DNA from: Spirochaetales bacterium | GTDB lineage: Bacteria > Spirochaetota > Spirochaetia > SZUA-6 > RPPD01 | Assembly (NCBI GenBank): GCA_016929065.1 | Contig: JAFGJO010000065.1 | Location: 21,928 to 85,927 of the forward strand | Direction of reading: 5' to 3' | DNA length: 64,000 nt | Shown: positions 35,305 through 44,159 of the stretch, piece after piece | How the letters are laid out: every line of letters begins with the position of its first letter | How positions within the stretch are numbered: position 1 is the stretch's first letter | The notes under the pieces: model-generated | Told to the model about the DNA's origin: nothing | Databases searched by the model: none | The model's input: only the letters and a program-made list of their open reading frames with translations | Translations under genes and position numbers: made by a program

Positions 35305-35824
35305 TTTTTTTCTGTTTTCTTGTTCTGATTTCATGAAAAATATAGATTCCCAAAATAAAAAGAGCGCTCACCGTCACTGCTGAATCTGCAACATTGAATG
35401 TCGGAAACCGCTCCCAGCCGAATATTCCGAAAAATTTGACATCAAAAAAGTCAACCACTCCGCCCGGTTGAAAAAGCCGGTCAATGACATTGCCGATCCC
35501 GCCTCCGAGGATTCCCGCAAGCGGGAGCCGGTAGGCAAACTCAAGATCTTTTGACTTGAAATAATAAACAACCAGCAATGCCATGCCAAGGATTGGGGCT
35601 GCAACAATCAGCACCGGCCGTAAAAAATCCGGCAGCTGTCCGCCGAGCCCGAAAATGACATTCGGATTTCTGATAAACCGAAGCCGGAAAAAATCCCCCA
35701 GGACTTCAATCGTCTGGCCCAGGTGCATGGAGGAAGTGACCATCAGTTTTGAGATTTGATCAATAATAACCACCACAATGGTAATGACAAATGGAAAAAG
35801 TTTTTTTATTAATTCCCTGTTCAT
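35294..35824 (-). CDS. lspA: Lipoprotein signal peptidase (signal peptidase II), copy 2
   Basis: A 176-residue LspA with IDQISKLMV, the active-site blocks GGGIGNVIDRLF, GGVVDFFDVKF and FNVADSAVTVS (catalytic Asp in the last two), and four helices. Compared with copy 1 it lacks the long basic tail and has RNPNVIFGLGG where the loop is usually NxGxAFG. The ATG at 35824 follows GAGGGAA; a GTG further up is inside that site. It follows the Nif3-like gene by 12 bases. This copy is closer in length to typical LspA and may be the housekeeping one. Confidence 0.92.
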   Translation of the reverse strand: MNRELIKKLFPFVITIVVVIIDQISKLMVTSSMHLGQTIEVLGDFFRLRFIRNPNVIFGLGGQLPDFLRPVLIVAAPILGMALLVVYYFKSKDLEFAYRLPLAGILGGGIGNVIDRLFQPGGVVDFFDVKFFGIFGWERFPTFNVADSAVTVSALFILGIYIFHEIRTRKQKKNEN

Positions 35825-35836
35825 AAGTTCCCTCAC

Positions 35837-36598
35837 TTACAATCCTGTTGGTATATCGATAAATACTGTTTCAAGCTTTTGATCCGCCCGGCACTTCTCT
35901 GTAATTGCCTGTACCCCATACACCTCGGTGCGGTAATGTCCGCCGAAAATCACCGACAACCCTGCTTCAAGGCATTCATGATAGACCGTGTGCGATGATT
36001 CACCGGTGATGTATAGATCCAGTCCGTCATTAATTGCATCAAACGCGTTCATCGCCGCGCCGCCGGAAACAATACCGATTGTTGACACCTGATCTTTGCC
36101 AAATGGCAAAGTCCCGGGGTGTATTCCGGTATTCCCGAAAAGCATACTGCTGATCTCTTCCAGCGAAGCCGAGGCTGCGAGCCTGCCCTTGATCCCGATT
36201 TTTACCCCGTGATAGATACCAAACGGTTCCTGTTGTGTCAATTCAAGCGCGTCCGCTATGCCGGCATTATTGCCCACAACCGGGGCAACGTCAAGAGGAA
36301 GATGTACCGCGTACAGGGCAATATCGTGATCAAACAGATATTTCAGGCGGCTGCGTATATTGCCAATGACCGGCCGGTCAAATCCCCAAAACAGGCCATG
36401 GTGCACAAACAGCAGGTCAGCTTTTTCCTGCTTTGCCTGTTTGAACGTGGCCATCGAAGCATCCACGGCAAAGGCAATTTTTGTTACTTCCTGATTTTCC
36501 CGCCCTACCTGCAGGCCGTTCAGGGCTGAATCTGCTTTTGCCATTTCAGCGAAGGGAAGAAAACTGCGGATATACTCATCAAACTCTTTTATCAGCAT
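35837..36598 (-). CDS. Nif3-like dinuclear metal centre protein
   Basis: A 253-residue member of the Nif3/YbgI family, wrongly named GTP cyclohydrolase I type 2 in some databases. Metal ligands are seen in VHHGLFWG (His-His), YAVHLPLDV (His, Asp), and near the end GESSHTVYHECLE and GGHYRTEVYGV (His, Glu). The proteins form toroidal hexamers; their biochemical role is unsettled. The spacing suggests an operon with lspA copy 2. Confidence 0.92.
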   Translation of the reverse strand: MLIKEFDEYIRSFLPFAEMAKADSALNGLQVGRENQEVTKIAFAVDASMATFKQAKQEKADLLFVHHGLFWGFDRPVIGNIRSRLKYLFDHDIALYAVHLPLDVAPVVGNNAGIADALELTQQEPFGIYHGVKIGIKGRLAASASLEEISSMLFGNTGIHPGTLPFGKDQVSTIGIVSGGAAMNAFDAINDGLDLYITGESSHTVYHECLEAGLSVIFGGHYRTEVYGVQAITEKCRADQKLETVFIDIPTGL

Positions 36599-36648
36599 AC
36601 GGACAGTATAGTACAGCTGTGTATATTGGACAACAGAAGAAAAAAAGG

Positions 36649-36686
36649 AATTTATAAGGAAACCAGAAATTCAGGAAAAAGAGAAA
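36649..36686 (+). repeat. Relative of the 3'-edge direct repeat
   Basis: TTTATAAGGAAACCAGAAATTC and the following bases match, on the opposite strand, the central part of the repeats at 63753 and 63892 with few differences. Confidence 0.55.
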
Positions 36687-36715
36687 TAATGCGGATTAAA
36701 AATAAATAATTGCTC

Positions 36716-36758
36716 ATGAGGGCAACCCAATATCTTTGATATTGGGTTGGCCCCTCAT
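36716..36758. repeat. Near-perfect 19-bp inverted repeat
   Basis: ATGAGG-GC-AACCCAATATC pairs with its complement ending at 36758, with a two-base bulge and a TTT loop. It lies between the Nif3-like gene and the actP terminator. Confidence 0.85.
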
Positions 36759-36827
36759 CTTATTTATATGTTTTTTCCTGTCTTTCCTGCCTTCATTATC
36801 TCATTATTTCCCTTCCTCATTTCCTCG

Positions 36828-36858
36828 CAAAAAAAATCCCCCGGGAGTTCCGGGGGAT
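36828..36858 (-). terminator. Terminator of the actP operon
   Basis: ATCCCCCGG (36836-36844) pairs with CCGGGGGAT (36850-36858) around GAGTT; on the minus strand a run of T follows. Confidence 0.9.
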
Positions 36859-36879
36859 GTGTCAACTGCTGTTTCCTTA

Positions 36880-38781
36880 TTATACTTTTTCAAGAGTTCC
36901 CTTCTGTTTTTGTGTAAAGAGGGAGACGATAATAAGTGTCAGAAAACTCATCGGTACCGAGATAATTGCAGGCTGGCTCAACTGAATAAGCGCAGTATCC
37001 GGATTCAGGCCGTACACCGCATACATGTCCGGTGAGAGCAGAATAATGGCAAGGGATAATGCTATCCCCACAAAAATCGATACGGTGATGCCCAGCTTCG
37101 TGGTTTTCTTCCAGAACAGAAGCATCAGTATTGCCGGTAGATTTGCCGAAGCTGCAACCGAGAACGCCCATCCTACCAGAAATGAAACATTCATCCCCTG
37201 AAACAAAATCCCCAAAACAATGGCAAGTAAACCGACACCGACTGCCGCTGCCTTTCCTATAATGACCTTTGTTTTATCATTTATTTTTAATCCCAGATAC
37301 CGGTCGGCAAGGTCATGAGCAATCGCACCCGATGAGGCGACAATCAGTCCGGAGACTGTTCCCAGTACTGTGGCGAATGCGATGGCAGAAATGATGGCAA
37401 AAATCACCGTATTAAATGATTTCGCCAAAAGCGGTGCTGCGGAGTTTGAGTCCAGCACGTTGATGACGCCGCCCGACATGGCTCCAAGCCCCATAAAAAG
37501 AGTAAGGATATAAAAGAATCCAATTCCCGCAATTGCAACGATTGTTGATTTTCTTGCATCTTTTGGACTCGGGACTGTATAGTATCGGATTAAAATATGC
37601 GGGAGTGCCGCCGTTCCAAAGAACAGTGCAAGCATCAGCGAAATAAAGTTCAGTATTGATTGCGGAGTGGCTCCCTTGTCAGGATCAAGTTTAAACTTGT
37701 TGCTGGCACCCGGCTGCAGGAGCTGCGAACCCGGCTGCTCATTGTGAAACCAGACAGTATAATGACTGCCGTCAGCATCGTAGGATATTTTGGCCGGCGG
37801 TGCAATAATACTCCCCATAAACGTTCTCAAATAGGAAAGCGGGTCAAGGGATCCGGTCTCTTTCACCACTTTTCCATCCTGCACGATTTTTGAGACAAAG
37901 CCGGTTGCAAAAATTCTTGAAAAGGTCTCTCCCTGTGCTGTTGTCATCTGAAAGGGGACTTCCCGTATTATTGGTTTTCCTTCGTCTTCCATCAGCTGCC
38001 AGACGGTTTTTTCACTGTTTTTTTCAAGGACAACAAATGTCCTGTTTATATTTTCTGCATTGTACGAGGACGTCACAGTAAAAGACATATCAGCGATGGT
38101 TATGTTCCCCTTGTCAACGGCTGCATCAATCGTCGCCAAATCCGGTGCTGTGAAACCCTTTACAAGAACCAGCATGACAAGAACGACCGAAAAAACGATC
38201 AACAGGCCACCCTTGATGAACTGGACATAGGTGGTAGAGGTCATTCCCGCAGTCGAGACAATGACAATGACAACCCCCCCGACAATGAGCACACCCACAA
38301 AATGGGGCAAACCGAGCAATGGCTCAACGAGCGTTCCGGCACCCACCATCTGAGGGATAAGGTAGCACATGGAAACAATCAGTGTACTTACAGCAGCCGC
38401 AAGCTGGATGCCTTTCGAGTTAAACTTTGCATCAAGCGCATCCGCAAAAGTGTATTTCCCCAGCCGTTTCATCGGCTCTGCAACTACAAACATTGCAACA
38501 ATCCATCCGGCAAGATACCCTATCGAATATAAAAATCCGTCATACCCGTAAAACGCGATCATCCCGCAGATTCCCAGGAATGAAGCTGCAGAAAGGTAAT
38601 CACCAGCGAATGCCACGCCATTGACCATCCAGTGAATGGAGCCGCCCGCTGCAAAATATCCGGCTGCTGAACGCGCTTTCTTGGCAAAATACCAGGAGAG
38701 CACCAGAACGAGGCCGACAATTGTCAGAAAAAGAAATACCGCAATGGGTTCTGGTTGATTTGATAATTCAGGTGACAACAT
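36880..38781 (-). CDS. actP: Cation/acetate symporter (SSS family)
   Basis: A 633-residue sodium:solute symporter with about thirteen helices. The start segment (FAAGGSIHWMVNGVAFAGDYLSAASFLGICGMI, of which GDYLSAASF is the hallmark) is that of ActP-type acetate/glycolate permeases. The large extracytoplasmic insert of about 150 residues between helices (residues about 225-370) is longer than in E. coli ActP and fits the subgroup with such a loop. The preceding DUF485 gene overlaps it by one base, the standard yjcH-actP pairing. It would import acetate or a similar short acid with Na+ or H+. Confidence 0.88.
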   Translation of the reverse strand: MLSPELSNQPEPIAVFLFLTIVGLVLVLSWYFAKKARSAAGYFAAGGSIHWMVNGVAFAGDYLSAASFLGICGMIAFYGYDGFLYSIGYLAGWIVAMFVVAEPMKRLGKYTFADALDAKFNSKGIQLAAAVSTLIVSMCYLIPQMVGAGTLVEPLLGLPHFVGVLIVGGVVIVIVSTAGMTSTTYVQFIKGGLLIVFSVVLVMLVLVKGFTAPDLATIDAAVDKGNITIADMSFTVTSSYNAENINRTFVVLEKNSEKTVWQLMEDEGKPIIREVPFQMTTAQGETFSRIFATGFVSKIVQDGKVVKETGSLDPLSYLRTFMGSIIAPPAKISYDADGSHYTVWFHNEQPGSQLLQPGASNKFKLDPDKGATPQSILNFISLMLALFFGTAALPHILIRYYTVPSPKDARKSTIVAIAGIGFFYILTLFMGLGAMSGGVINVLDSNSAAPLLAKSFNTVIFAIISAIAFATVLGTVSGLIVASSGAIAHDLADRYLGLKINDKTKVIIGKAAAVGVGLLAIVLGILFQGMNVSFLVGWAFSVAASANLPAILMLLFWKKTTKLGITVSIFVGIALSLAIILLSPDMYAVYGLNPDTALIQLSQPAIISVPMSFLTLIIVSLFTQKQKGTLEKV

Positions 38782-39071
38782 TATTTGATCTCCTCGCTTC
38801 CTGGTTTGTTCATGAAGTTTTCCTTCATCGTACAGATGATGCTGTAGGTAATTCCCATTAAAAACGCAAGAATGATGAGTCCGAAACCATATACAATGGC
38901 GAGATTCAACCCGAATAATGATTCGAGTCCCATCATTTTTGGATTGATCGCATTAATAAGGATGAACAACATATACACTGTGCCATAAACAGCGAAAAGA
39001 ATTATTCCGATTCTGGTTTTAAAACCAATTGCCTTGTCCGCGCCCCAATCGGTTGATTTGCCATGCGCCAT
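38781..39071 (-). CDS. DUF485 family small membrane protein (ActP partner)
   Basis: A 96-residue protein with two central helices (residues about 19-41 and 55-82) and charged ends, as in YjcH-type partners of ActP symporters. The ATG at 39071 has a GGAGG site, and its end overlaps the actP start by one base, so the two are translated together. The exact role of the family is unknown. Confidence 0.8.
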   Translation of the reverse strand: MAHGKSTDWGADKAIGFKTRIGIILFAVYGTVYMLFILINAINPKMMGLESLFGLNLAIVYGFGLIILAFLMGITYSIICTMKENFMNKPGSEEIK

Positions 39072-39384
39072 CTATTGCCTCCTTTTGGATTGATATATTG
39101 TGTGTATAGTATAGAAGTAAAAATGTCAAACAGAATATTATATCAATAAACCTACAAAATTGTAAGAAAATGACAACCAAAACTATCGCTCTGATTGTCA
39201 GGAGTTTTGACTGCGCCAAAACATCCACACCAGGAATGCATGAAAAAAATGTAACATTTTTCCAAGAGCTTTGTGTTTAATATACAGACTGATAGAAAAG
39301 ACACCCTTATCAGCCTGTTGCACCCCCCGGAGATTATTTTTTCCAGGAGGCAAACCAGAGGCGGTGCAGGGATGGAAAAATGCC
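39072..39384. other. Divergent intergenic stretch
   Basis: On the minus strand TTGACA (39129-39124) and TATACA (39108-39103), 15 bases apart, are a possible promoter for the DUF485-actP operon. The rest is AT-rich upstream DNA of the small lipoprotein with no gene seen. Confidence 0.4.
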
Positions 39385-39741
39385 ATGAAAAAACAAAGGT
39401 TTATTTCTTTACTGCTCGGGTTTTTAACCTTCCTGGGACTGGTAGTTCTCTCCCGATGTGCCATTCCGTTCGAATATGTATCAATCACAACACCGGAGGA
39501 CGACTTCATCACCTTTCATTCATCAATCCCCGTTTCCGGCTATACCTCCATTGCATATGACTATTTCGATGATATTGATATCGACTTCTCAGTGAACAAC
39601 ACTTATATTGATACCCAGTCGAGCACCACATTTTTTTTCCGGGCGAATTTGGAATACGGGTATAACGGGATCACCGTCGAAGTGTATAAAAACGGGTTGT
39701 ATCAGTTTTCAAAGACTGTTGCCGTATACCGGGCCTATTAA
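39385..39741 (+). CDS. Small lipoprotein, unknown function
   Basis: A 118-residue protein starting MKKQRFISLLLGFLTFLGL with a lipobox-like VVLSRC near residue 24, so the mature part of about 94 residues should be lipid-anchored. The mature part is rich in aromatic and acidic residues and predicted beta (DFITFHSSIPVSGYTSIAYDY), ending in ITVEVYKNGLYQFSKTVAVYR, suggestive of an Ig-like fold. No family recognised. The ATG at 39385 was chosen because it begins the signal peptide. Confidence 0.65.
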   Translation: MKKQRFISLLLGFLTFLGLVVLSRCAIPFEYVSITTPEDDFITFHSSIPVSGYTSIAYDYFDDIDIDFSVNNTYIDTQSSTTFFFRANLEYGYNGITVEVYKNGLYQFSKTVAVYRAY

Positions 39742-40074
39742 TCCATTTAAAGTCAATGCCATCCCCCCCTTTTCCCCTTTTCGTGAAAATAATTTCACCC
39801 GATATCACCGGTTTGTTTTGCAAAAAGCCACTTGACAACCAACAGGACTCTTTCTATTATAGACCTTCGTTCATAACTTCGGGCGTTACCCCTGTAAAAA
39901 ATCAATATTAAAAAGACATCTATAGTAATCTTACGAATACTGCAGGGTCTTGGCTGTAATTTTTATAGTTGTACGGTCTGAAAGTGATGCGGCACATGTT
40001 TGTAAAACAGAAGTGCGCCCGGTCCTCAATTCCGGGCTGACAAGAATAAAAAACCATTTGTGTGGAGGAATACA
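39742..40074 (+). other. Leader region of the acyl-CoA dehydrogenase operon
   Basis: After the promoter at 39832 comes a leader of about 210 bases without a gene. A GCCCGG/CCGGGC hairpin near 40014-40034 lies about 40 bases before the start codon. Attenuation or RNA control is possible, but I recognise no riboswitch. Confidence 0.4.
39832..39860 (+). promoter_or_regulatory. Sigma-70 promoter of the acd-etfBA operon
   Basis: TTGACA at 39832-39837 and TATTAT at 39855-39860 with a 17-base spacer. Confidence 0.7.
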
Positions 40075-41238
40075 GTGAATTATTTTTTGACAGAAGAACA
40101 GCGGGAAATTCAGGCTCTTGCTGCCAAGATCGCCGATGAAAAAATCCGGCCGATCGCGCATGAATATGATGAAAAAGAGCAGTTTCCCTCGGAAATCGTA
40201 AAAGTGCTCGGCGACGCAGACCTGTACCGCGTATTTATCCCGGAAGCCTATGGCGGGCTCGGCGGCGGGGTCCTTGAAATGAGTCTTGTCGTGGAACAGC
40301 TCTCCCGTGCCTGCGGCGGTATCGCACTGGCATATGCTGCAAGCGGACTCGGAATCATTCCAATCATTCTTTTCGGGAACGAAGAACAAAAACAGAAATA
40401 TCTTCCAAAACTCGCTGCCGGTGAAATCATCGCCGCATTCGCGCTTACCGAACCCGATGCGGGCAGTGACGCGGGTGCGATAAAAACAACCGCTATTAAA
40501 AACGGCGACAATTACGTGCTGAACGGCACAAAACAGTGGATATCCAACGGCGGCGATGCTGCTATCTACACTGTCATTACCTTGACCGATCCCACCCGTG
40601 GCGCACGCGGTTCTGCCGCCTTTCTTGTTGACAAAGGCCATCCCGGTTTTGAGTTCGGGAAAAAAGAAGAAAAAATGGGGATCAAGGCAAACTCAACCCG
40701 CGAACTTATTTTCCAGGACTGCAAGGTACCCAAGGAAAATATGCTCGGCAAAGACGGCATGGGATTTATGGTTGCAATGAAAACTTTCGACCAGTCACGC
40801 CCGGGTGTTGCGGCACAAGCTGTGGGGATTGCACAGGGTGCGTTCGAAGTAGCCCTCCAGTATTCCCAGGAACGCAAGCAGTTCGGAAAACCGATTTCCG
40901 CTTTTCAGGGTGTTCAGTTCATGCTCGCTGACATGGCCACACAGATCGAAGCAGCGCGTGCGCTCACCTATCAGTCTGCACGCACAATCGATGCCGGTGA
41001 AAAAAATGTTGCAAAAGACGCTTCCATGGCGAAAGTATTCGCATCCGACACTGCGATGCGCGTCACGACCGATGCGGTGCAGATTCTCGGCGGTTACGGC
41101 TACATGAGAGAATATCCGGTTGAAAAAATGATGCGTGATGCGAAAATCACCCAGATTTATGAAGGAACAAACCAGATCCAGCGCGAAGTGATTGCGATGA
41201 ACCTCATCAAAGAATCTGTCCGCGGGAAAAAGGGGTAA
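40075..41238 (+). CDS. Short-chain acyl-CoA dehydrogenase
   Basis: A 387-residue FAD enzyme of the acyl-CoA dehydrogenase/enoyl-CoA reductase family. The signatures are FALTEPDAGSDAG (flavin and substrate binding), the second PROSITE-type QILGGYGYMREYPVEKMMRDAKI, and the base Glu in QIYEGTNQIQRE. The start is GTG at 40075 with GGAGG six bases upstream. With etfB and etfA directly behind, it should pass electrons to or from the Etf; in anaerobes this arrangement reduces an enoyl-CoA, as in butyryl-CoA or caffeyl-CoA reductase complexes. Chain and direction are not determined. Confidence 0.93.
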   Translation: MNYFLTEEQREIQALAAKIADEKIRPIAHEYDEKEQFPSEIVKVLGDADLYRVFIPEAYGGLGGGVLEMSLVVEQLSRACGGIALAYAASGLGIIPIILFGNEEQKQKYLPKLAAGEIIAAFALTEPDAGSDAGAIKTTAIKNGDNYVLNGTKQWISNGGDAAIYTVITLTDPTRGARGSAAFLVDKGHPGFEFGKKEEKMGIKANSTRELIFQDCKVPKENMLGKDGMGFMVAMKTFDQSRPGVAAQAVGIAQGAFEVALQYSQERKQFGKPISAFQGVQFMLADMATQIEAARALTYQSARTIDAGEKNVAKDASMAKVFASDTAMRVTTDAVQILGGYGYMREYPVEKMMRDAKITQIYEGTNQIQREVIAMNLIKESVRGKKG

Positions 41239-41241
41239 GCT

Positions 41242-42051
41242 TTGAATATAGTTGTCTGTATCAAACAGGTTCCGGATACCACAGACGTGAAAATCAATCC
41301 GGAAACCAACACGCTCATCCGCGAAGGCGTTGCATCAATCATCAATCCGTTTGATGTCTATGCGCTGGAAGAAGGCGTGCGGATCAAGGAACGGCAGGGC
41401 GGCGGCACGGTTACCGTCATGTCAATGGGACCGCCGCAGGCGGATGTATCACTGAGAGAGGCGATTTCTGTCGGCGCCGATGAGGCAATTCTTTTGTCTG
41501 ACCGCGCATTTGCAGGTGCAGACACGCTGGCAACTGCCTACACACTCGCTGCCGGTATTAAAAAGCTCGGCGACGCAGACATCATCCTGATGGGACGCCA
41601 GGCAATCGACGGGGACACCGGACAGGTTGGTCCTGAAGTTGCCGAGAATATGGGCATCCCGCACATCACTGATGTCAGAAAAATCGAAGAGATCAAAGAC
41701 GGGTATATTACTCTCGAACGCATGCTCGAGGAAGGGTATGTCCGGCTTAAGGTAAAACTACCCATCGTGATGACTGTGGTAAAAGAAATCAATGAACCGC
41801 GTCTTCCGTCACTTCGGGGAAAAATGAATGCCAAGAAAAAGGAAATCACAGTATGGGGAGCTCCCGATCTTGACATCAACACCCAGCGGCTCGGCCTCAC
41901 CGGCTCACCGACACAAGTAGTGAAAATCTTTACCCCGCCCAAACCGGAAGGCGGGAAGATATTTGAGGGCGGAGCATCAGAGGCTGTCAATGAGCTCATC
42001 AAGGAACTTCAGGGCGCCGGCATCCGGTTCGGCCGAAAGAAGGAGGGCTAA
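41242..42051 (+). CDS. etfB: Electron transfer flavoprotein beta subunit
   Basis: A 269-residue EtfB with the opening MNIVVCIKQVPDTTDVKI, the AMP/FAD-binding ADIILMGRQAIDGDTGQVGPEVAE, and the conserved VVKEINEPRLPSLRGKM, which matches bifurcating-type EtfB proteins of anaerobes. The start is TTG at 41242, three bases after the dehydrogenase stop. It pairs with the ferredoxin-fused EtfA next to it. Confidence 0.93.
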   Translation: MNIVVCIKQVPDTTDVKINPETNTLIREGVASIINPFDVYALEEGVRIKERQGGGTVTVMSMGPPQADVSLREAISVGADEAILLSDRAFAGADTLATAYTLAAGIKKLGDADIILMGRQAIDGDTGQVGPEVAENMGIPHITDVRKIEEIKDGYITLERMLEEGYVRLKVKLPIVMTVVKEINEPRLPSLRGKMNAKKKEITVWGAPDLDINTQRLGLTGSPTQVVKIFTPPKPEGGKIFEGGASEAVNELIKELQGAGIRFGRKKEG

Positions 42052-42054
42052 GCG

Positions 42055-43242
42055 ATGTCGAGTTCAATCAGAGTAATCGACGAGAAATGTATCGGCTGCG
42101 GACTGTGTATCCGCGCATGTCCTTTTGCAGCGATCACCCTTGTCAATAAAAAAGCCGTCATCAACGAACAGTGCACCTTCTGCGGCGCCTGTATTGATGC
42201 GTGTAAAAAATATCAGGCGATTGTCATTACCCGTCAGACATTCGAAGCCCACGATGTATCAGCGTACAAGGGCATCTGTATCTATGCGGAACACCGCATG
42301 GGGCAATTGTCAACTGTTGTGCATGAGATCATCGGTGCGGCACTCGAGCTGAAAAAGGTTCATGATGTCCCGCTTTCTGCGATTCTGCTTGGAAACAAGG
42401 TGAAAAAACTCGCAGATGAACTTATTGCTCACGGTGTGGACGAAGTCTGGATGATCGACAATCCGGCAATTGGTGATTTTGCCGAAGACATTCACACCGA
42501 ACTGGTTACAGAAATACTGAATGAAAAAAAGCCCGAGATATTCCTCGGCGGCGGCACGATTATGGGCCGCTCGCTTCTGCCGAAAGTTGCCTCCAAGATA
42601 CGCACCGGACTCACTGCCGACTGTACCGAACTTGAAATCGATCCCGATACCAGGCTATTAAAACAGACACGGCCTGCGTTCGGCGGCAATATCATGGCGA
42701 CGATTCTGTGTCAGAACCACCGCCCGCAGATGGCAACGGTACGGCACAAGGTCATGAAAGCAGCCGGCATTCAGGAAGGACACACCGGCCAGATTATCGA
42801 CATGAGCCACATCAAAATTCCCAAGGCGGAAATTGAAGTGCTCGGCTTTGTCGAGGAAGAATCCGATACCGTCAATATTGCAGAAGCAGATTTTATCGTC
42901 TCCGGCGGACGCGGGATCAAGGATCCAAAAAACTTCGCTCTCCTGCACGAACTTGCAAAAGAGATTGACGCGGCTGTCGGTGCCTCACGCGCTGCAGTGG
43001 ATGCGGGCTGGATTCCCTACTCCCACCAGGTGGGACAGACCGGGAAAACCGTCAACCCGAAAATCTATATTGCCTGCGGTATCTCCGGCGCGATTCAGCA
43101 CCTTGCGGGAATGAAAAGCTCGGACATGATTATTGCAATCAACTCCGATCGGAACGCGCCGATCTTTGATGTGGCCGATTACGGAATTGTCGGCGACCTC
43201 TTCGAGGTCATCCCGGAGCTGATCAAACAGGTCAAGGGATAA
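42055..43242 (+). CDS. etfA: Electron transfer flavoprotein alpha subunit with ferredoxin domain
   Basis: A 395-residue EtfA. Residues 1-65 add a 2[4Fe-4S] ferredoxin domain: CIGCGLCIRACP and CTFCGACIDACK. The EtfA core follows, ending in the FAD-binding GGRGIKDPKNF and VGASRAAVDAGWIPYSHQVGQTGKTV with IACGISGAIQHLAGM. Such fused EtfA (CarE of caffeyl-CoA reductase and lactate-dehydrogenase Etf) serve flavin-based electron bifurcation. The gene ends at a strong terminator, closing the three-gene operon. Confidence 0.94.
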   Translation: MSSSIRVIDEKCIGCGLCIRACPFAAITLVNKKAVINEQCTFCGACIDACKKYQAIVITRQTFEAHDVSAYKGICIYAEHRMGQLSTVVHEIIGAALELKKVHDVPLSAILLGNKVKKLADELIAHGVDEVWMIDNPAIGDFAEDIHTELVTEILNEKKPEIFLGGGTIMGRSLLPKVASKIRTGLTADCTELEIDPDTRLLKQTRPAFGGNIMATILCQNHRPQMATVRHKVMKAAGIQEGHTGQIIDMSHIKIPKAEIEVLGFVEEESDTVNIAEADFIVSGGRGIKDPKNFALLHELAKEIDAAVGASRAAVDAGWIPYSHQVGQTGKTVNPKIYIACGISGAIQHLAGMKSSDMIIAINSDRNAPIFDVADYGIVGDLFEVIPELIKQVKG

Positions 43243-43263
43243 GAAATTATTTTAATTGTTATT

Positions 43264-43947
43264 TCAGCCGGGCACTCTTTGTTTTGAGTGCCCGCTTTTT
43301 TTTCCTCCCGGATTCATTCCCGGCGATTTATCCGCAAAATTCTTCAGCAATGACTCCGACGGAATAAAATAAGGATTTTTCACCAATTGGCCCCTGACAA
43401 TCATCATTGGATGAACACTCATCATGTCCAGAATCACTGCACCGTCAAAACGGCGTGCATCATACTGGCAGATTGTGGTTAACGGATGGTCATGCAGAAC
43501 AGCGTTGAGACTCGATTCATACTTCAGCAAATCCTTGACGGTGGTCCTGCCGTCAACAAGAGCCCATGACATTTCACCAGCCCCCCGGGCACCCTTGTAG
43601 CCCTGTTTGACTGCATTGTCATAATAATCGCTGACCATTTCAAGCATAAAATCCGGTGAAAAACAGGAATCAGGACAATGGGTATAATGCGCCGTGATGA
43701 CATCGATATCCTGCTGGTTCTTGTCGACAGGAACACCAAGAGCCTGAAGTTCCTGTTTCATTTCCGCAGGAGACAGTTCACTTGTCAGGTAGAGTACTTT
43801 TTCCCCTTCATGAAGCCCCTGTTGCAGAAACCTCGCCATCGTGCGTTTTCGTTCATAATCATCGTTGTACAGATAAATAATATGACATCCCTCTTCACAC
43901 TGATCCGGTGAGAATCCAAGGGATATTTCGCGGCTGGCAGAGGTCAT
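43264..43947 (-). CDS. MEDS-domain sensory protein
   Basis: A 227-residue single-domain protein of the MEDS (methanogen/methylotroph DcmR sensory) type: CHIIYLYNDDYERKRTMARFLQQGL, then GEKVLYLTSE, MLEMVSDYYDNAVKQGYKGARGAGEMSW and a cysteine in TTICQYDARRF. MEDS domains are proposed sensors of small or hydrocarbon ligands, usually ahead of kinase or DNA-binding domains, but here the domain stands alone. The ATG at 43947 lies five bases from a perfect AAGGAGGTG. The last ten codons lie in the etfA terminator hairpin. Confidence 0.8.
   Translation of the reverse strand: MTSASREISLGFSPDQCEEGCHIIYLYNDDYERKRTMARFLQQGLHEGEKVLYLTSELSPAEMKQELQALGVPVDKNQQDIDVITAHYTHCPDSCFSPDFMLEMVSDYYDNAVKQGYKGARGAGEMSWALVDGRTTVKDLLKYESSLNAVLHDHPLTTICQYDARRFDGAVILDMMSVHPMMIVRGQLVKNPYFIPSESLLKNFADKSPGMNPGGKKSGHSKQRVPG
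43268..43302 (+). terminator. Terminator of acd-etfBA
   Basis: CGGGCACTC pairs with GAGTGCCCG (43269-43294) around an eight-base loop and is followed by T8. The end of the opposite-strand MEDS gene reads through this hairpin. Confidence 0.9.
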
Positions 43948-44086
43948 CATCACCTCCTTGTATAACATTGTCCGTATAAATCCAGTTTAACTCCAGTTTT
44001 GCAAAAAGGCAAATTTATTTTGCATAATCCACAAACTTCATTAATTCTTCTCTGTATTTTTCATTCCAAAAATCTGTACAATTTTC

Positions 44087-44115
44087 TTGACAATGTGATG
44101 CTCCATGCATACAGT
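44087..44115 (+). promoter_or_regulatory. Sigma-70 promoter of the polyamine pair
   Basis: TTGACA at 44087-44092 and TACAGT at 44110-44115 with a 17-base spacer. Confidence 0.6.
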
Positions 44116-44159
44116 AGAAAAACACAACCGGAATTCTTCACAGACAGAAGGGATTGACC

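Noticed and set aside
39866..40074. A riboswitch in the acyl-CoA dehydrogenase leader
   Set aside because: No known riboswitch consensus was seen; only a hairpin near the start codon.
39931..40641. Minus-strand open frame across the acd start
   Set aside because: It lies antisense to the leader and the conserved start of the acyl-CoA dehydrogenase gene; treated as a shadow.
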